Source: Dichotomocladium elegans
Taxonomy: Eukaryota; Mucoromycota; Mucoromycetes; Mucorales; Lichtheimiaceae
DNA: 64,000 nt
Reading direction: 5' to 3'
Assembly (NCBI GenBank): GCA_025716815.1
Contig: JAIXMN010000013.1
Span: 620,001 to 684,000 of the forward strand
Below the pieces are notes generated by a model that had not been told where the DNA came from, made no database searches, and was given only the letters and a program-made list of their open reading frames with translations. The position numbers and the translations under genes are program-made. Positions 1 through 11,596 of the stretch are shown piece after piece (within the stretch, counting starts at the first letter, position 1; each line of letters starts with the position of its first letter).

Positions 1-826
1 CGTGCAGTATCTGGGAGGCTTGTGCACTCTTATCGTAAGGGCGACGGTGTGGCTGCCCTGGCTGAGTGGGCTCGATATCGATCAGATCAGCTATATATTT
101 TGCAAAGCCGGCAATGATGACCAGCTTCTCCGCCATCTCGTGCATTGCATTAAAGCGGAGGTAGAAGGCCTCACGCAATGCAAACCGCTTGAAATCACCC
201 ATTTCCATCTCCATATCGTGCGTGTCCCGCTCGAGCGCATCTAGTTCCTTAGAAATGTCTCGTGCCTTGGACGATTTCGCGTTTGTTCGCGTCAGATTGT
301 CAATACGACTCTGCAAAGCCTTCTTTTTTTCACGGGCATCCGTCAGTCGCTCTTCGCGGTCACGTATCGCCTTGATTGTGCGTCGGTACTGCTGGTACTT
401 GGCTAGGGTGGATCAGTTTAGCTGTGGTGAAAAAATAACACCCGCCTCATGTACCTGTATAAGCCTCCTCGATTTCGATCTGCTTCTTGAAGAGTACAAG
501 AAGTTTGCTGCCAATATCCTGGTTTGTGTCAATATAAAAAGGAACCTTGTGTTTTACTCTTCTTTCTTTTATCATACCTTCAAATCCTTATTGTCTTCTT
601 CTTTTGCGTTCTGGCATTCCTCATTGATCCATTCGTCCATGGCCTTATTGGTCTCCGAATGATGGTACGTAAGCGTGCGCATATTAGAGAGGACATTGCG
701 CTCTTCGAAAATCCAACCGGAAAGCGTTTTTGTTTCTTGATTCTGGAGTGGATTCTTGCGTGCTATATGGGATTGTGCTGCAGTTGTAAGCTTGCCAATA
801 GAGAACTGTAAATCTTTGAAGTTCAT
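1..826 (-). CDS. PIL1: Eisosome core protein, Pil1/Lsp1 family (BAR-type), 3' end cut by the window edge
   Basis: Proteins of this family form membrane-furrow scaffolds (eisosomes) under the fungal plasma membrane through a BAR-like coiled domain that binds PI(4,5)P2. Three exons can be read on the minus strand: 578..826, 455..518 and 1..402, with GT-AG introns 519..577 and 403..454 that keep frame. The predicted start at 826 gives MNFKDLQFSIGKLTTAAQS, matching the conserved N-terminal 'FSIGKLTTAAQSQIARK' of Pil1. Later segments (DIGSKLLVLFKKQIEIEEAY, then MAEKLVIIAGFAKYIADLID) match the family's BAR helices and the 'LIAGYGKALLELLDDSP' region. The C-terminus lies beyond base 1. The ATG follows an AG, so an extra 5' exon carrying the usual short basic N-terminus is possible. 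Pil1 and Lsp1 cannot be told apart here; the symbol denotes the family. Confidence 0.88.
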
Positions 827-2566
827 CTTGCGCAAAATGGAGAAGGAAGAGAGGAGAGGGGAGTGCACGTTGTACCAGGTACTCAAACCAAGGTTTGGAT
901 TGCCAAGCATTGCCCTTTTTAGAAATCTCGCTGTGCCTTTCGTTACACGGCGCCGTTAGCAGACTGAGCATTGAATGGAGCAAAAAGTTCCTTTTCTTTG
1001 GGACAGCTGCAAAGCCATACGTGACATGGGCGAGAAAGACAATAGAACATGTCTCACTTCTCACACCCATTTAATGCACATAGAAAGTCAAAGACAGCGA
1101 TGTTCGTCGTCGCTATATCTCACCTGCTACTACCTAGCATAACGTCTACCGTTGGTTGATCCTGACGTCCTATAAGAAATACATGAGATGATCATGACCT
1201 TCGCTGAATCTCTGGCCCTCATAGAAGATGTGTGGCTCTACCCCTCCGAAGGGTCTTGCATGCAGGTATGATATAATATCTGTGTGCATCACCATGGTTG
1301 CAATGGGTGTGCCTGGTACAGATGCTTACGGTCCGATCTTTGGTATGAATTTTTCCTTCTAATAAAACTTCTGCGATAAACCCGGAATCACCTTTCAGTT
1401 CTCAATAACCAAAGTGTGTCATTTCTGAAATACAGTTTTAATGAACGTCAATGCATCCACGCAGGTGGCATGCTTGCTTGTTACGACAGCGGACTAAACG
1501 TCTATATATATATATATATATAAGTGACGAAAAAATGCTTCGCCCTATTCAGATCGGATGAAGTTCAAACAAGTCTGCTAGGCACGAGCACATGGATATC
1601 TCCATGGCCTGTTAGGTGCCTTCTTTTTTTTTTATCGGGACGACGGCTGCGGGGACATTCAACCAACCTAGGGTAATGCCTGGTGACAAGACGGCAATCG
1701 GGTGCCTTGGTTGTCTTTCGGTACATAATGTAGTCACCTTTTCATAAACTATGCCTTTCATGTCCATAGAAGACCCAGAGTAATGAAGGAAAGCGGGGTC
1801 TTTTTTTCCAGTGACAAATTGCCATGATGGGAAGCCAAGTTTTAGTTGCCTCAATGCTCAAGACGTGTATCCATGCCGACGCATTCAATAGGCGCTTTTA
1901 TGGTTTTCCTTGGAGAGATACACAAGTGGCCTAGGAAGCTACATGTATTGGCATAAGCGCGTTTCCGCACCACTTTGCCATTGATTTGCTGTGACGAACA
2001 TATTGATTCCAATTCATGCATCGCTCTGGCTTGAACATCCCCCCACTCCCCCACCCCGGCTTGTTTCACCTGGATTTATGTACTCTATACCCTTCATCGT
2101 TGCAATCAACTCAGACTTTGTTTCCCACCTCATCGTGGCAAGATGTATTCTGTGTGGGACGGGAAACGGCTTGAGGAGAGTATATATTTTCTCATCAACG
2201 ACAGAGTCCGATCACCCCCCCCAAAAAAAAAAGAAGAACGAAATGCTACACTAGCTTTATACGACCCTACAACGTGAGGCTTGGCAAGATCGTATCCATG
2301 TGTAATTATACCAAGACCAAAACGAACGGAACGCGTTGCACAAGTTAATGTGTTCGACTCGATGGGGCTCACCGCAGGTCAGAAGAGAAAGAGGAGTCAC
2401 GGATTTAAACTAAAGGGACTGCTGATACCTTGAGTTATTCATCATGTTCAAGAGAGCGGGGAAATATGAGTCAGCTGAATAATATCGCACGCGGGACCCT
2501 CAAGCAATTTCGGTCAATGGGGAAAATGCGTACGTAAACTACCTAAATATAGATGGCCTTGGTACG
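827..2566. other. Intergenic stretch between the Pil1-like and NmrA-like genes
   Basis: About 1.7 kb between the 5' ends of two divergent genes, so it should hold both promoters. Short open frames on the minus strand (about 1612..2069) start at non-ATG codons, change frame and resemble no family I know. I see no RNA gene and no convincing protein. A pure TA tract lies at 1502..1522. Confidence 0.5.
1502..1522. repeat. (TA)n microsatellite
   Basis: An uninterrupted run of TA dinucleotides of about 21 bases in the intergenic region upstream of the Pil1-like gene. Confidence 0.9.
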
Positions 2567-2573
2567 TATAAAT
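2567..2573 (+). promoter_or_regulatory. TATA box of the NmrA-like gene
   Basis: TATAAAT lies 93 bases before the predicted start codon at 2660. If transcription starts about 30 bases downstream, the GTG/ATG-like triplets near 2597 would fall at the cap site, which supports the ATG at 2660 as the first usable start. Confidence 0.55.
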
Positions 2574-2659
2574 ACGAGGTTGAGAGGATAGCCCATGTGC
2601 AGTTGACCGGAGCAGCATACACTTCTTCTCAAACGATAACAACAACAACTACTGCTACT

Positions 2660-3589
2660 ATGTCATCTCCTGCCGAGAAAGTCTACGTTATTGGCGGCAC
2701 TGGTAACTCGGGTCGCCGGGTCGTAGCGGATTTGCTTTCCAGCGGTGTTTCTGTCACGGTCTATACGCGCAACGGAGACAAGGCGCGTAGTCTTTTTGGG
2801 ACCACGCCAGGCCTCCAGGGATCCGCAGCCCAGCTTCAGGTGGTCGAGGGTGATTACGAGAATCTGACACCGTTTGAAAAAACCATCGGAGGTCACACAC
2901 GCCTCTTTGCATGCGTTACTCTAGATACAGGTGGCGTGGGAGCATCGGATATCATGGTGAACCTCGCCAAGCTGGCCTACCAAGCAGGCGTCAAGCAGGT
3001 CGTCGCTGTCTCAAGTATTTCCGTGTCCTGGCAATGGCGCACAACGTCGATTGGTCACGTGCATCGCGTGGCCGAAGAGCGCATTATTGCACTCACCGAG
3101 GGCCAGAGAGGGATCGGCTACGTTGTCTTGCGACCCTACCGATTTATGTCCAACTTTCTCAACTTTGGAAAAGCGGCCATCATGAACGCTGGTGTCGTTA
3201 CCGAATTGGCAGACAAAGATGAACCCCAGAGCTACATCTCGCCAGATGATATCGGTGCACTGGCTGCCATCATCCTCCGAGAACCTATTGAGAAGCACAA
3301 GAATGCGGTGTATGAGATGGTCGGCGATACGAAAACCGGGGATGAGGCCGCGGCCATCCTGTCCAAGGTGCTCAACAAACCGGTCCGTTACGTCCAGCAG
3401 TCGGTCGAGGAGCGATACAAGACGCTGACGTCTTATGGCATGCATCATTTGGTGGCGTACGACCTCTGTAGCCCCATGCCAAGTATTCCCGTGACCAATC
3501 GGCTTTCCATTCTTCTCGGGCGCCAACCGGAGACATTGGAACATTATCTTGAGAGAAATAAACAAGAATTCGCCGAGGCTAATCGTTAA
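2660..3589 (+). CDS. NmrA-like NAD(P)-binding Rossmann-fold protein
   Basis: Single exon, 309 residues from ATG 2660. Residues 6-20 read VYVIGGTGNSGRRVV, the Rossmann dinucleotide-binding loop (GGTGNSG, GxxGxxG class) of atypical short-chain dehydrogenases. The rest fits the NmrA/HSCARG or NAD(P)H-binding SDR group: a 'VTVYTRNGDKARSLF' segment after beta-2 (basic residue typical of NADPH preference), 'VVAVSSISV' in the middle, then a substrate domain. The canonical YxxxK catalytic pair is not obvious, as in redox-sensing NmrA-like proteins, so it may act as a sensor or as an isoflavone-reductase-like enzyme; the substrate is unknown. An upstream in-frame segment (2597-2659, threonine-rich) is open but probably leader. 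The stop codon TAA overlaps an AATAAA. It stands alone, with long spacers on both sides. Confidence 0.85.
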   Translation: MSSPAEKVYVIGGTGNSGRRVVADLLSSGVSVTVYTRNGDKARSLFGTTPGLQGSAAQLQVVEGDYENLTPFEKTIGGHTRLFACVTLDTGGVGASDIMVNLAKLAYQAGVKQVVAVSSISVSWQWRTTSIGHVHRVAEERIIALTEGQRGIGYVVLRPYRFMSNFLNFGKAAIMNAGVVTELADKDEPQSYISPDDIGALAAIILREPIEKHKNAVYEMVGDTKTGDEAAAILSKVLNKPVRYVQQSVEERYKTLTSYGMHHLVAYDLCSPMPSIPVTNRLSILLGRQPETLEHYLERNKQEFAEANR

Positions 3590-3593
3590 TAAA
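3588..3593 (+). terminator. AATAAA polyadenylation-like signal overlapping the stop codon
   Basis: AATAAA begins at the second base of the TAA stop (3587-3589) of the NmrA-like gene. Such an overlap leaves an extremely short 3' UTR if it is used, so a later signal may be the working one. Confidence 0.35.
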
Positions 3594-5007
3594 GCGAATG
3601 GAATCACTCGTACTTCTCTTTTAAATAATATTGACGAAAATGGTTGCAACAACGATCGCACAATCTTTTTCCCCTTGTTGGTGGTTGACCATTGTAGCAA
3701 TTTACTGTTGCGTTCATAAATAATGTATCATATTGCAGGGATCTGTATCAAGTTCACTTTGGGTTCAATGGAGTAGTATTATAGGACTTTGCTGTGTGAT
3801 AGGAAGGACGGCAGATGCCATGTCCACCGTGTTGTTACTACAGCTGTTGTTTCTATGACTGTCCATGTGATTCATGCATAGGTGTAACCTACGTAGATTT
3901 GCACGTTCCCGCCTTGCTGCAACGTATTCTTTTAATAACGTGAACATGGATCATGGTCACCGACTTGGAGATTTTCAAAAATGCAGAATGAATGTGAATG
4001 GAGGGAACAGGAGCTATTTGAGATCTCTGCACGACAGGACACATAATGGCGATGGTCAAGCATCCACCCAATTAAATACAAACACACAAATACAGGAAAA
4101 GAGTGAGAGCGTGCATAACACACCGAGAAATGGTACTCCAACGGTATTTATGTTGTTCTTTCGATCAATCCACGAAGGCAGGATAGAAGTCGACCGGCTC
4201 CCTCATATCCACAGATGAAGCTCAGAGAGGAGAAAGATGCAACAAGCGAGTGTGCTACGAGCTTTTCACGGTTGTCGAGCGACATTTTATCAAGTGACAC
4301 TTCTAGGCTATGGTGTAGAAAACACACGAGTCCGCGTATCTGTTGGTAGCTGCTTTGGGAGGGGGGCGGGGGATTAGGACGACATGCTTCCCTTTTAGAC
4401 TACATAAGTTTTTGCTGTAAATTTCTGCCCTCCAGAGCGCAGATGTCCCAGATCTCTCCGTGATTTCGGCCAAATGGGTTCAGCCGAAATCCAGTAACCC
4501 GGTCAGCTGAGAATTTCGTCTTTGAAGAATGGCTGCTGCATCTCTCATGAGCGGAATAACACCGAGTTTCGATCATTCGACGACAGACAACTTTTGGATG
4601 AAACTTCATCCACCCCCCGCCCCTTCGCCATTTGCGTTGTCTGCGAATTTAATAAGCTCCGGTGGAGCTGAAGCCTTGGGAGGCGGTCTTTGAGACCAAA
4701 AAAAAGGAGAAAGGAAGTGGGAGGGGGGAACGAGAGAATGAGGCCCATGATCATTTGGGGATTTCCTCCCTTTCCCCGGCATAGACACACACCAGGACAA
4801 GTACTTGAATCGGTCTGCGAGGATGGGCGCCAAAGCGGTCATAGCAGACCGCCCAAGGTTCAGAGAACACCTCTAACCGAGCCCGCCCGTCTTTCGCTCT
4901 CCTTCGTTCGGTCGTCTTTTATGAGTGTTTCGTGCCATTTGCCGATCGGCTGTTCGTGTTGTCCATGCAAAAGTATTTTTCTTTTGTTTGGCGCAGGAAC
5001 AACTGTT

Positions 5008-5040
<33 letters not shown>

Positions 5041-5515
5041 ATATCAGCAGAAGTGTGTGTCATGGACGGGTCGCAGCATTCCCAACAAGAATGGCTTCGC
5101 GATTTTTCAGTGCTTTTGCAACCGACGACCCAGGCGGAAGATGGCATCGGATGAGGCCATATTGTTCTCTCACTGTTCGGCATGACACGGAGTAAATGTT
5201 CGAACTTGTTTGAGTGACGGGGCTCAACTTTTACCAGCAAAAGCAGACTTACCCCACTTGCAGTGTGACTGGCTTTGCGACCCTATTTAAAAAGCTTGTG
5301 CGAGCAAGCTGAAAAGTAAAGACAGCTCTTTTCCCTGTTCGCTGTGTGTTTTCTTTTTTTTTTTACTTTCCTTGCATCACCTGAAATAAGGGGTCGCGGA
5401 TTAAATATTTCTGCCTTTCGCGTATCTTGACAAAAAAAGTGAAGCTATCATCTGTGCTCAGAAACACCTCTACATAACATTTGATCCTTTCTTACCTTTG
5501 CAAACCGAGTGAACA
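3594..5515. other. Intergenic stretch before the AF10-like gene
   Basis: About 1.9 kb with only short, non-conserved open frames on both strands. It contains the compound repeat at 5009..5042 and several pyrimidine tracts near 5340-5360. No gene is supported. Confidence 0.5.
5009..5042. repeat. Compound (TA)n(TG)n microsatellite
   Basis: A TA run (about 5009-5025) passes directly into a TG run (about 5026-5040), in the promoter-side spacer of the AF10-like gene. Confidence 0.9.
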
Positions 5516-8435
5516 ATGGCCGTGGACGAGGTAGATCAAAGAAAAAAAGTTGGATGAATACAGTACTAATCGAGGGGGATGGCATGGGCTCAAACATTGG
5601 TATATAGGATGCCTGCACCATTTGTGAAGGCGATCGTTCCACCAAAAAAAATCCAATTATATTTTGCGACGGGGAAGGTAGAGTGGCCGAGAAACAATGA
5701 AGTGGGAGGGGAGGGAGACAGAAGTTAGTTGGGAGGGGGATATGAAAGAGAGAGCGACAGGGAAAGTGTGTACGTATGGGTGGGATGAGTGGGGTGAGTG
5801 TGTAAATGTTGCGTGCAGGAAAAAAAGTCAATTTTGTAATCCGCATTTTTCTCTTCTCTTTTGGCAAAACAGAGTGCAATATACCAGTCCATAAAGGTAG
5901 CTTAAATAGGCCCGAGCGTGATGAAGCGATCTCATTCGCAAAGGGTCCGTACATGGCAAAGCTAATGAACACTATGCGACTATAGAGTGCTATGGAGTCG
6001 ACGAGGTGCCCGCTGGAGAATGGTTCTGTCAACGTTGTGATAACAAACGTAGGAATAAACCAACGGTATATGTTGCGAAGACCTGCCCTGTATATGCATC
6101 CTCTCAAAAGGATGCATGAACACATAGGTGAAGATGAAGTTTGCTCACCTTTTTTCTCTTTATTTGTGTACTTGTAGCGTATCCGATGTTGTCCGACCCA
6201 GACTGGTGCCTTCAAATTGATAACAAAACCCGGCGAATTCATCCATGTTATCTGCGCTAGATGGAACAAAGCAATTGACCATGAGCGCGAGCCGTATGAT
6301 ACCACCAAGATTCCCATGGACACTCAAGCAAGTAACTCTTCCTTTTATGTGCCGGACTTTGAAATCCGTTTTGGGCTAACATCCAAAAAACAAAAACTCC
6401 AGGAATGCTTTCTATGTGGAAAGAAATTCGGGATATGTATAAAATGTGAAGATCCTGCATGTTCAAAGTAAGTGTCATAAAGCGCAATGCCCTACAAATA
6501 CAGGTGGGAACGTAGAGACACATGTATTGACTTTTTCTGTTAGATACTTTCATGTCACCTGCGGCGCCAATGCCAACCTCATTGCTATCAGCAAGACTAT
6601 TCCCGAGGGTTACTCTCCGCGTTGCAACGAGCATCGGGCCAAAAGTAAGATTGATAGTCGGAATAATAAGCAGTACACAGCCTCAGGACATACCCGCCGG
6701 AGACGACGACTTCTGCAGAAAAAGTTGATTGATTCAGAGACCAGCCAAGATGAGGAAGAAGACGATGAAGACGAGGAGGAAAAGGAAGAAGGGGAGGAAG
6801 AAGAAGAAGATGACGACGACGACGATGACGACGACGTTGATGATGATGAGGATGCTGAAGAAGAGGGGGAAGAGGATGACGAAGATGAGGACATGGGGAC
6901 ATCATCCCGAAAGAAGACAAAGGCCACGGCAATCTTAAGGACGACGAGACGAAGCAGCGGGAGAGGCGGTGGAAGTCTTCCTTTGAAGCGGCGGCCCACA
7001 GCAGCGCATGCGAAGAAAGGAGGACAACTTAAGCTGTTTCTGAGCGACCAGAGTGACTCGGATGACCACATGGGCACGAGCGACAAGCGATCGGCATTAA
7101 TTCCGCCACGTGGTGGCAGCGGTGACGGCAGCAATAACAAGCATAGCAAGAACAGCAACGGTAGCAACAGCAGTAGCAGCAGCAGCAGCCATCTCTCGCT
7201 CCGAGATCGTATGGAGGCCAAACGCCGAAAATCAGAAGCCGAGAAAGTCAAAACATCCACCCACCCGCTGACTGCAAGCCCTGCCCTGGCTCTGGACACC
7301 GCCAAACCTTCCATTCCGGGCACCTCAAATCCTATCCCCTCTAATACGCCCATTACATCACCTGGTGCTGTGATTGCTCCCAATAACAACCACCATAGCC
7401 CGAGTATGACGTCGATGGTTGCAACCATTCCGCTACCATCACCATCGATACAACAGCAGCCGGCCCTTTTGGGTCCATCCACACAAGCACCTCCTCAATC
7501 TAATGGGGCGCCTTACCCACAACCGCATAAGCAGAAGCTGCCAAATAAGGCTCATCTGATGCCCAATCAGCGCCCTCCTGTTGCCAACGGAATCAACATG
7601 GGCAATCCCCCGAAGCGGTACAGCGTCGGCGGTAACTATCAGCCAAGCACACCTGGACCTGTGATGAAAAACTTTGACGAGGTACAGAAGAAAGAAAAAG
7701 GTGTGGATGTGTGTATAAGCGTAATGATGCAAACAATTTGCGTAGCTCGAGAATGACATGTTGGCAGGCTCTCAGCAGCGTCGAATGGGTCCGTCCTCCT
7801 CACCAGCAACGGCTGCGGCCGCGATGCCATGTATACCCTCCGGAACAACCCAGTTTGATAATCTCCTGAACAATATAGAACGGAACCGTAAACCGTCTGC
7901 ACCCCAGGCGTAAGTTGTGATCCATTCGATGTTTGGATACATATTGTTGAGCTTGTTTGCTTATTCTAATAGAGTCAAGAACCTGAATGATGTTGGAGAA
8001 TACCAAAAGACGATTATGAAGAACAAGTTCATGGAGATTTTCGACGAAGTGTTTGCGCGTAAGTGATTCTGAAAAAGTGGTGAAAGTCAGGACGTCGATC
8101 TCACCCAGCGCCCGATGAATAATGTTCACTTTATAGAGAAGCTGCAACCATCCCAGGTGCCGGTGGACCTGCAGCACAAGTTGCAGATGGCCAATCAAGA
8201 ACTTGCGCGGGTTAAGGAAGAAAACCGACGGCTGCTGGAATTCAAAAAGAATGTGGCGGACGTGTTCGGGGGTCTGAGCGTCCGGATTCCCAGCGGACCG
8301 AGCATGACGCCGGACAATATTGAGGAGTATGTGGCCGAGTTGCAGTCGATGATCTATAGGACAGGAACAGTACAAGACCGGGATAGAGAGCGCATTTCTG
8401 AGTGCGTCGACGAAATGATCGGAAGATTAGCATAA
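5516..8435 (+). CDS. AF10/AF17-type PHD finger plus extended PHD (PZP) chromatin protein
   Basis: Nine exons can be chained in frame: 5516..5530, 5608..5677, 5873..5896, 5986..6065, 6178..6467, 6544..about 7712, 7768..7909, 7973..8058, 8137..8435. The product starts MAVDEDACTICEGDRSTKKN and has a C4HC3 PHD finger (CTIC, CDG, ECN, HKECYG, WFCQRC). It is joined by a short linker to an extended PHD: RIRCCPTQTGAFK, then CARW, ECFLCGKKFGICIKC, FHVTCG and CNEH. In animals this PHD-zinc knuckle-PHD module at the very N-terminus is the histone H3 (unmodified K27) reader of MLLT10/MLLT6 (AF10/AF17). An acidic E/D run (codons near 6755-6900), a basic and serine-rich middle, and a C-terminal coiled coil (LQMANQELARVKEENRRLLE) follow, as in AF10's leucine-zipper end. 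Two tiny exons (15 and 24 nt) are needed to complete the first finger. The end of exon 6 is uncertain (donor at 7701 or 7713, same phase). Confidence 0.82.
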
Positions 8436-8684
8436 TCAAACCTGTTTATACAACACTCATACTCTCATACATGCACACACGCGCTATGGCCCTCTGTCAA
8501 AAAAGGAAAAAGAAATTGTACATTCCCTTTTCTTCAACTCCGAACACCCAACTCAAAAACCGATTAAAACAACCTCTGTTGCCCGATTTCCACACGTAAC
8601 ATGCGTGTATGCATGATTGAATTCCGATCGACTTGCGTATTTTTACTTGTATATCTTGTCGACAAGGTATTCACTAGCATCCTT

Positions 8685-8699
8685 TGCCTCTGCCTCTGC

Positions 8700-8732
<33 letters not shown>
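8685..8732. repeat. (TGCCTC)n / (CT)n simple repeat
   Basis: Short hexamer repeats pass into a pure CT tract in the spacer between two convergent genes (AF10-like and C2H2). Confidence 0.85.
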
Positions 8733-8734
<2 letters not shown>

Positions 8735-8854
8735 GGTCTATTCCTACAACGGTATAAGGAAATAGAGCGGTATATATGTATATATACACAGAAACACACT
8801 CAAGTAATAATAAATGGATGAGTGGGAAGGGAATGTGGATGGTTTGGACGCAAA

Positions 8855-10984
8855 TCATTGTTGTCGTTCGAACACCAGAGAGCGTAGGACCCGGTTCTAA
8901 AGAACAACTTAAAACTCTTTTCTCATCTTTATCTTTTTTCTTTCCTACCTCAACTTGTAAATCATGGACTTTACGTCTTAGCGTTTCAATTTCCTCAATC
9001 TTGGCGTCCGATGTGTGATTTACTGCCGTTTGCAAAACACGATACTGTTCCAGCAGTTGCATATACGCAGCGTGTAAGGCAGGGTAGCTCTCGGGCCCGT
9101 TAAACGTGCCTGGCGCTGCAATCGTATCAGCCGTGGCATGCTCGGAACCACCTCCACTGCTCCTCCGTCTCTTGATCCTGTCCAACGGAACATCCTGAAG
9201 AGGCGGCAGCGGATACGGCGACCGGGAGGGCGATGGTGTGGCAGCGGGTGGCGGTGGTGGCGGCGGTGGCGGTGGATGAAGCGGAAAGGTGTTCAAGTGT
9301 GATGGTGCGGGCTGCGTGGGCGTGCTCGAGGTGGGTGTGGAGTTGGAAGGAGGAGGAAGAACGATACGTCGAGCGGTCTCGCGAGAACTATCATCCCCCA
9401 TAGGAGATGAACTGGTGGGTGTGGACCGAAAGGCCAAAGGTTGGGGCGCACTTGCGTCGTCTGGGTGATACGGAGAAGAAAAACGGTGGCGTAGGTTGAG
9501 CTGCGGAATATTAGGCCGAGACGGCGCAGGACGTTGTGGTTGCATCTGCTTCTGCGTCTGAGCCTGTGTCTGAGCTTGCGCCTGCGCCTTCGTCTGCGTC
9601 TGCGTCTGCGTCTGCACATGCGCCTGCGTCTGCTGCTGCTGCTGCTGCTGGATCGTGGACGATGTAGAACCAGAAGCAACGGAAGCAGATGAAAAGCTGC
9701 CGTTGCCTGGAGGGAGAACGGATGTTGGAGAGGAATCGGATGGCACAGGGGAAGAAGTAGCCGGGCCAACAAACGGTCTGTCAGCAGGAACAGGCCCAGC
9801 CGCAGCAGGCGGAGGAGGACTAGAGGATTCCTCATCGAACGAGTCGGAATGCTTTTGCTCTGTTCGACGTCTATTCTGTCTATAATGACATGCAGAGCCT
9901 CCCTCGGTCCGCTGATGTCGATTGAGCGCATCAAGACGCGAAAAGGAGCGTTGACACATGTTGCAAATGTAGGGGCGCTCTCCTGTATGAAGCTTTTGAT
10001 GTCGCTTTAGGTCGTGGAGGCGACGAAACTTTGCCTGGCATGATTCGCACTACGGATGTCACATGTGTTCACTCTTTATTTTAACCATTCATCCTCTCCT
10101 TCTGGGCACTTTTACTTTGCTTTGCTCTGCTTTACCTTGTATGGTCGTTCCAGTGAGTGAGTCGCTGTGTGCGATTTTAGGTTATGCGCCCTACTGAAGG
10201 TCTGATCGCACTCGGTACATGTATATGGCTTCGGCGTGGTGGGCGTGCTTTCGTGGACGGAGCGCGTTTTCAGTGGGGAAGAAGCCGATGGCGACAAAGC
10301 ACCTGCTGATATTGTGGCGCTACCGCTCGTCATGCCGTTACTGGTAGTATTGTTGTTCGCGTGGGTGCTGGATGGCTGTTTGACCAAAAATGAGGTGTAC
10401 ATTCCCGTTGACGTCTCTGGCTTGGGCCGAGAGGGAGGCGGATGAAGATGGAGATTATCATTGTTTTCTTTGGGATCTTCTTTCAATCGCTGAGCCGAGT
10501 CTATCTCAGAACTTTGCGTGTTATGCTGTGGCATGGGCGCAGCCGGGCTGACCGGCGTGGGCAGATGGTGCTGATAATGTTGGCGATGGTTACCTGATGG
10601 CCACGAGGAAGGTTGTGGCTGTTGTGGAGTATCGAGGTAATATTTCGACAAAGATGATGGTCGGGTGTCGTCGGATATGCTTATCGATAGCTCTCCTCCC
10701 TTGTCTAGCGCAGAGAAAGGGCGTTTGCGCTGTTGTTGCTGCTGTTGTTGTTGTTCTTGCTCTGGTGCGCCACAATGAGTGGGCGGGGAACTGGTCACCG
10801 TCAACTTGGGCGATGATGGCGTACTGGTGATTCTGCCATGAGCACCATCAATGGGCTTTGTGCCGTTCAGGAGTGAAGAAATGGACGAGGTGACTGGGTG
10901 CTTCTTCTCGAATTCTGGAGCAACAGCCTCATTGTTCTGTGGCGAGGGGTCTACAGGGGTGGTAACAAGCGGACTGCTACTCAT
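8855..10984 (-). CDS. Three-finger C2H2 zinc-finger transcription factor (Crz1-like finger layout)
   Basis: Three exons on the minus strand: 10136..10984, 8949..10049 and 8855..8896, about 663 residues. The N-terminal 270 residues are low complexity (Ser/Pro/Gln). Finger 1 is YTCTECDQTFSRAHNLKSH, finger 2 YKCESCQAKFRRLHDLKRH, finger 3 YICNMCQRSFSRLDALNRH, with linkers SLERPY and TGERPY. Finger 3 is followed by QRTEGGSACH, so its second histidine is displaced, as in the last finger of calcineurin-regulated Crz1-type factors ('DALGRHFKTESG'). Splice sites fall between finger 1 and 2 in phase 0. The final exon is 14 codons: after a GTAGGA donor the chain becomes DLQVENRVLRSLVFERQQ, a short leucine-zipper-like tail. 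Reading through that intron would add an unconvincing hydrophobic extension. DNA target unknown; Crz1 orthology is only a guess. Confidence 0.85.
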
Positions 10985-11596
10985 TGCGATGGGCGTACGT
11001 ATGTATATGTGTATGTCAACTATATAAACTGGGTAAATGAAGAAAAAGTGGAACAAAGCTGGGATAGGTCAGAAAAAAAAAGAAAAGGTACGGAAGACAC
11101 TAAGATAATAAGGTTGATGCTGTACAAAACATAGACACACACACACCAAAACAGAGGAAAGGGAAAGCAAGAAGGAAAAGAGGAAGAAAAAAAGCAGCTG
11201 CGGGTTCCGATTGCGCCTCTTGCCTTAATCGTCGTTGTTGCGGTTGCTGTGGCTGATCCATCTAAACCTTCTGCGCCTGCAGGAGCAGCTAGCGATGAAC
11301 TAAACAAAATTAGTAATCCAACGTGCTTACACAAACACATCTTCCCCATTCAAGACATCGACAGAGAGGGAGGGGCAGCTGTCGGGATTAAAAGAGGAGA
11401 GTGGCAGCTCGTCCCGGAAAGAGGGAACTTTTTCGTAGTTGCAAAAAGGCATGTGTTTGGGATTGGGGGTGGAGGAAGAAAAAGTCAGTCCATACTAAAA
11501 AGAGATTAATGCTCTAATTATTGACTATCTCTCTATCTCTCTCCAATATCAGTCGTACTCGATGACAATACAATGCCATGGGTAATATTTGCTTCT
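10985..11596. other. Intergenic stretch upstream of the C2H2 gene
   Basis: Leader and promoter side of the minus-strand C2H2 gene and downstream side of a decayed coding region. It contains CA and purine tracts (about 11130-11190) and no supported gene. Confidence 0.45.

Noticed and set aside
1612..2069. Two abutting minus-strand frames
   Set aside because: Both rely on non-ATG starts or short length, no splice sites join them, and no family is recognised.
3011..3700. 229-codon minus-strand frame opposite the NmrA-like gene
   Set aside because: The plus-strand frame has a clear Rossmann motif and start; the antisense frame has no family resemblance.
5448..6323. 291-codon minus-strand frame
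   Set aside because: It covers the first exons of the AF10-like gene, whose zinc-binding residues line up on the plus strand; the frame is rich in Phe and Ile from pyrimidine tracts.
6610..7482. Long minus-strand open frame with Ser and Leu runs
   Set aside because: It is the antisense shadow of the acidic and Ser-rich exon of the AF10-like gene; repeats such as GAC/GAA read as Ser or Leu on the other strand.
9293..9934. Arg/Leu-rich minus-strand frame overlapping the C2H2 gene
   Set aside because: It is a shifted frame of the Gln/Pro-rich exon; the true frame continues the zinc fingers.
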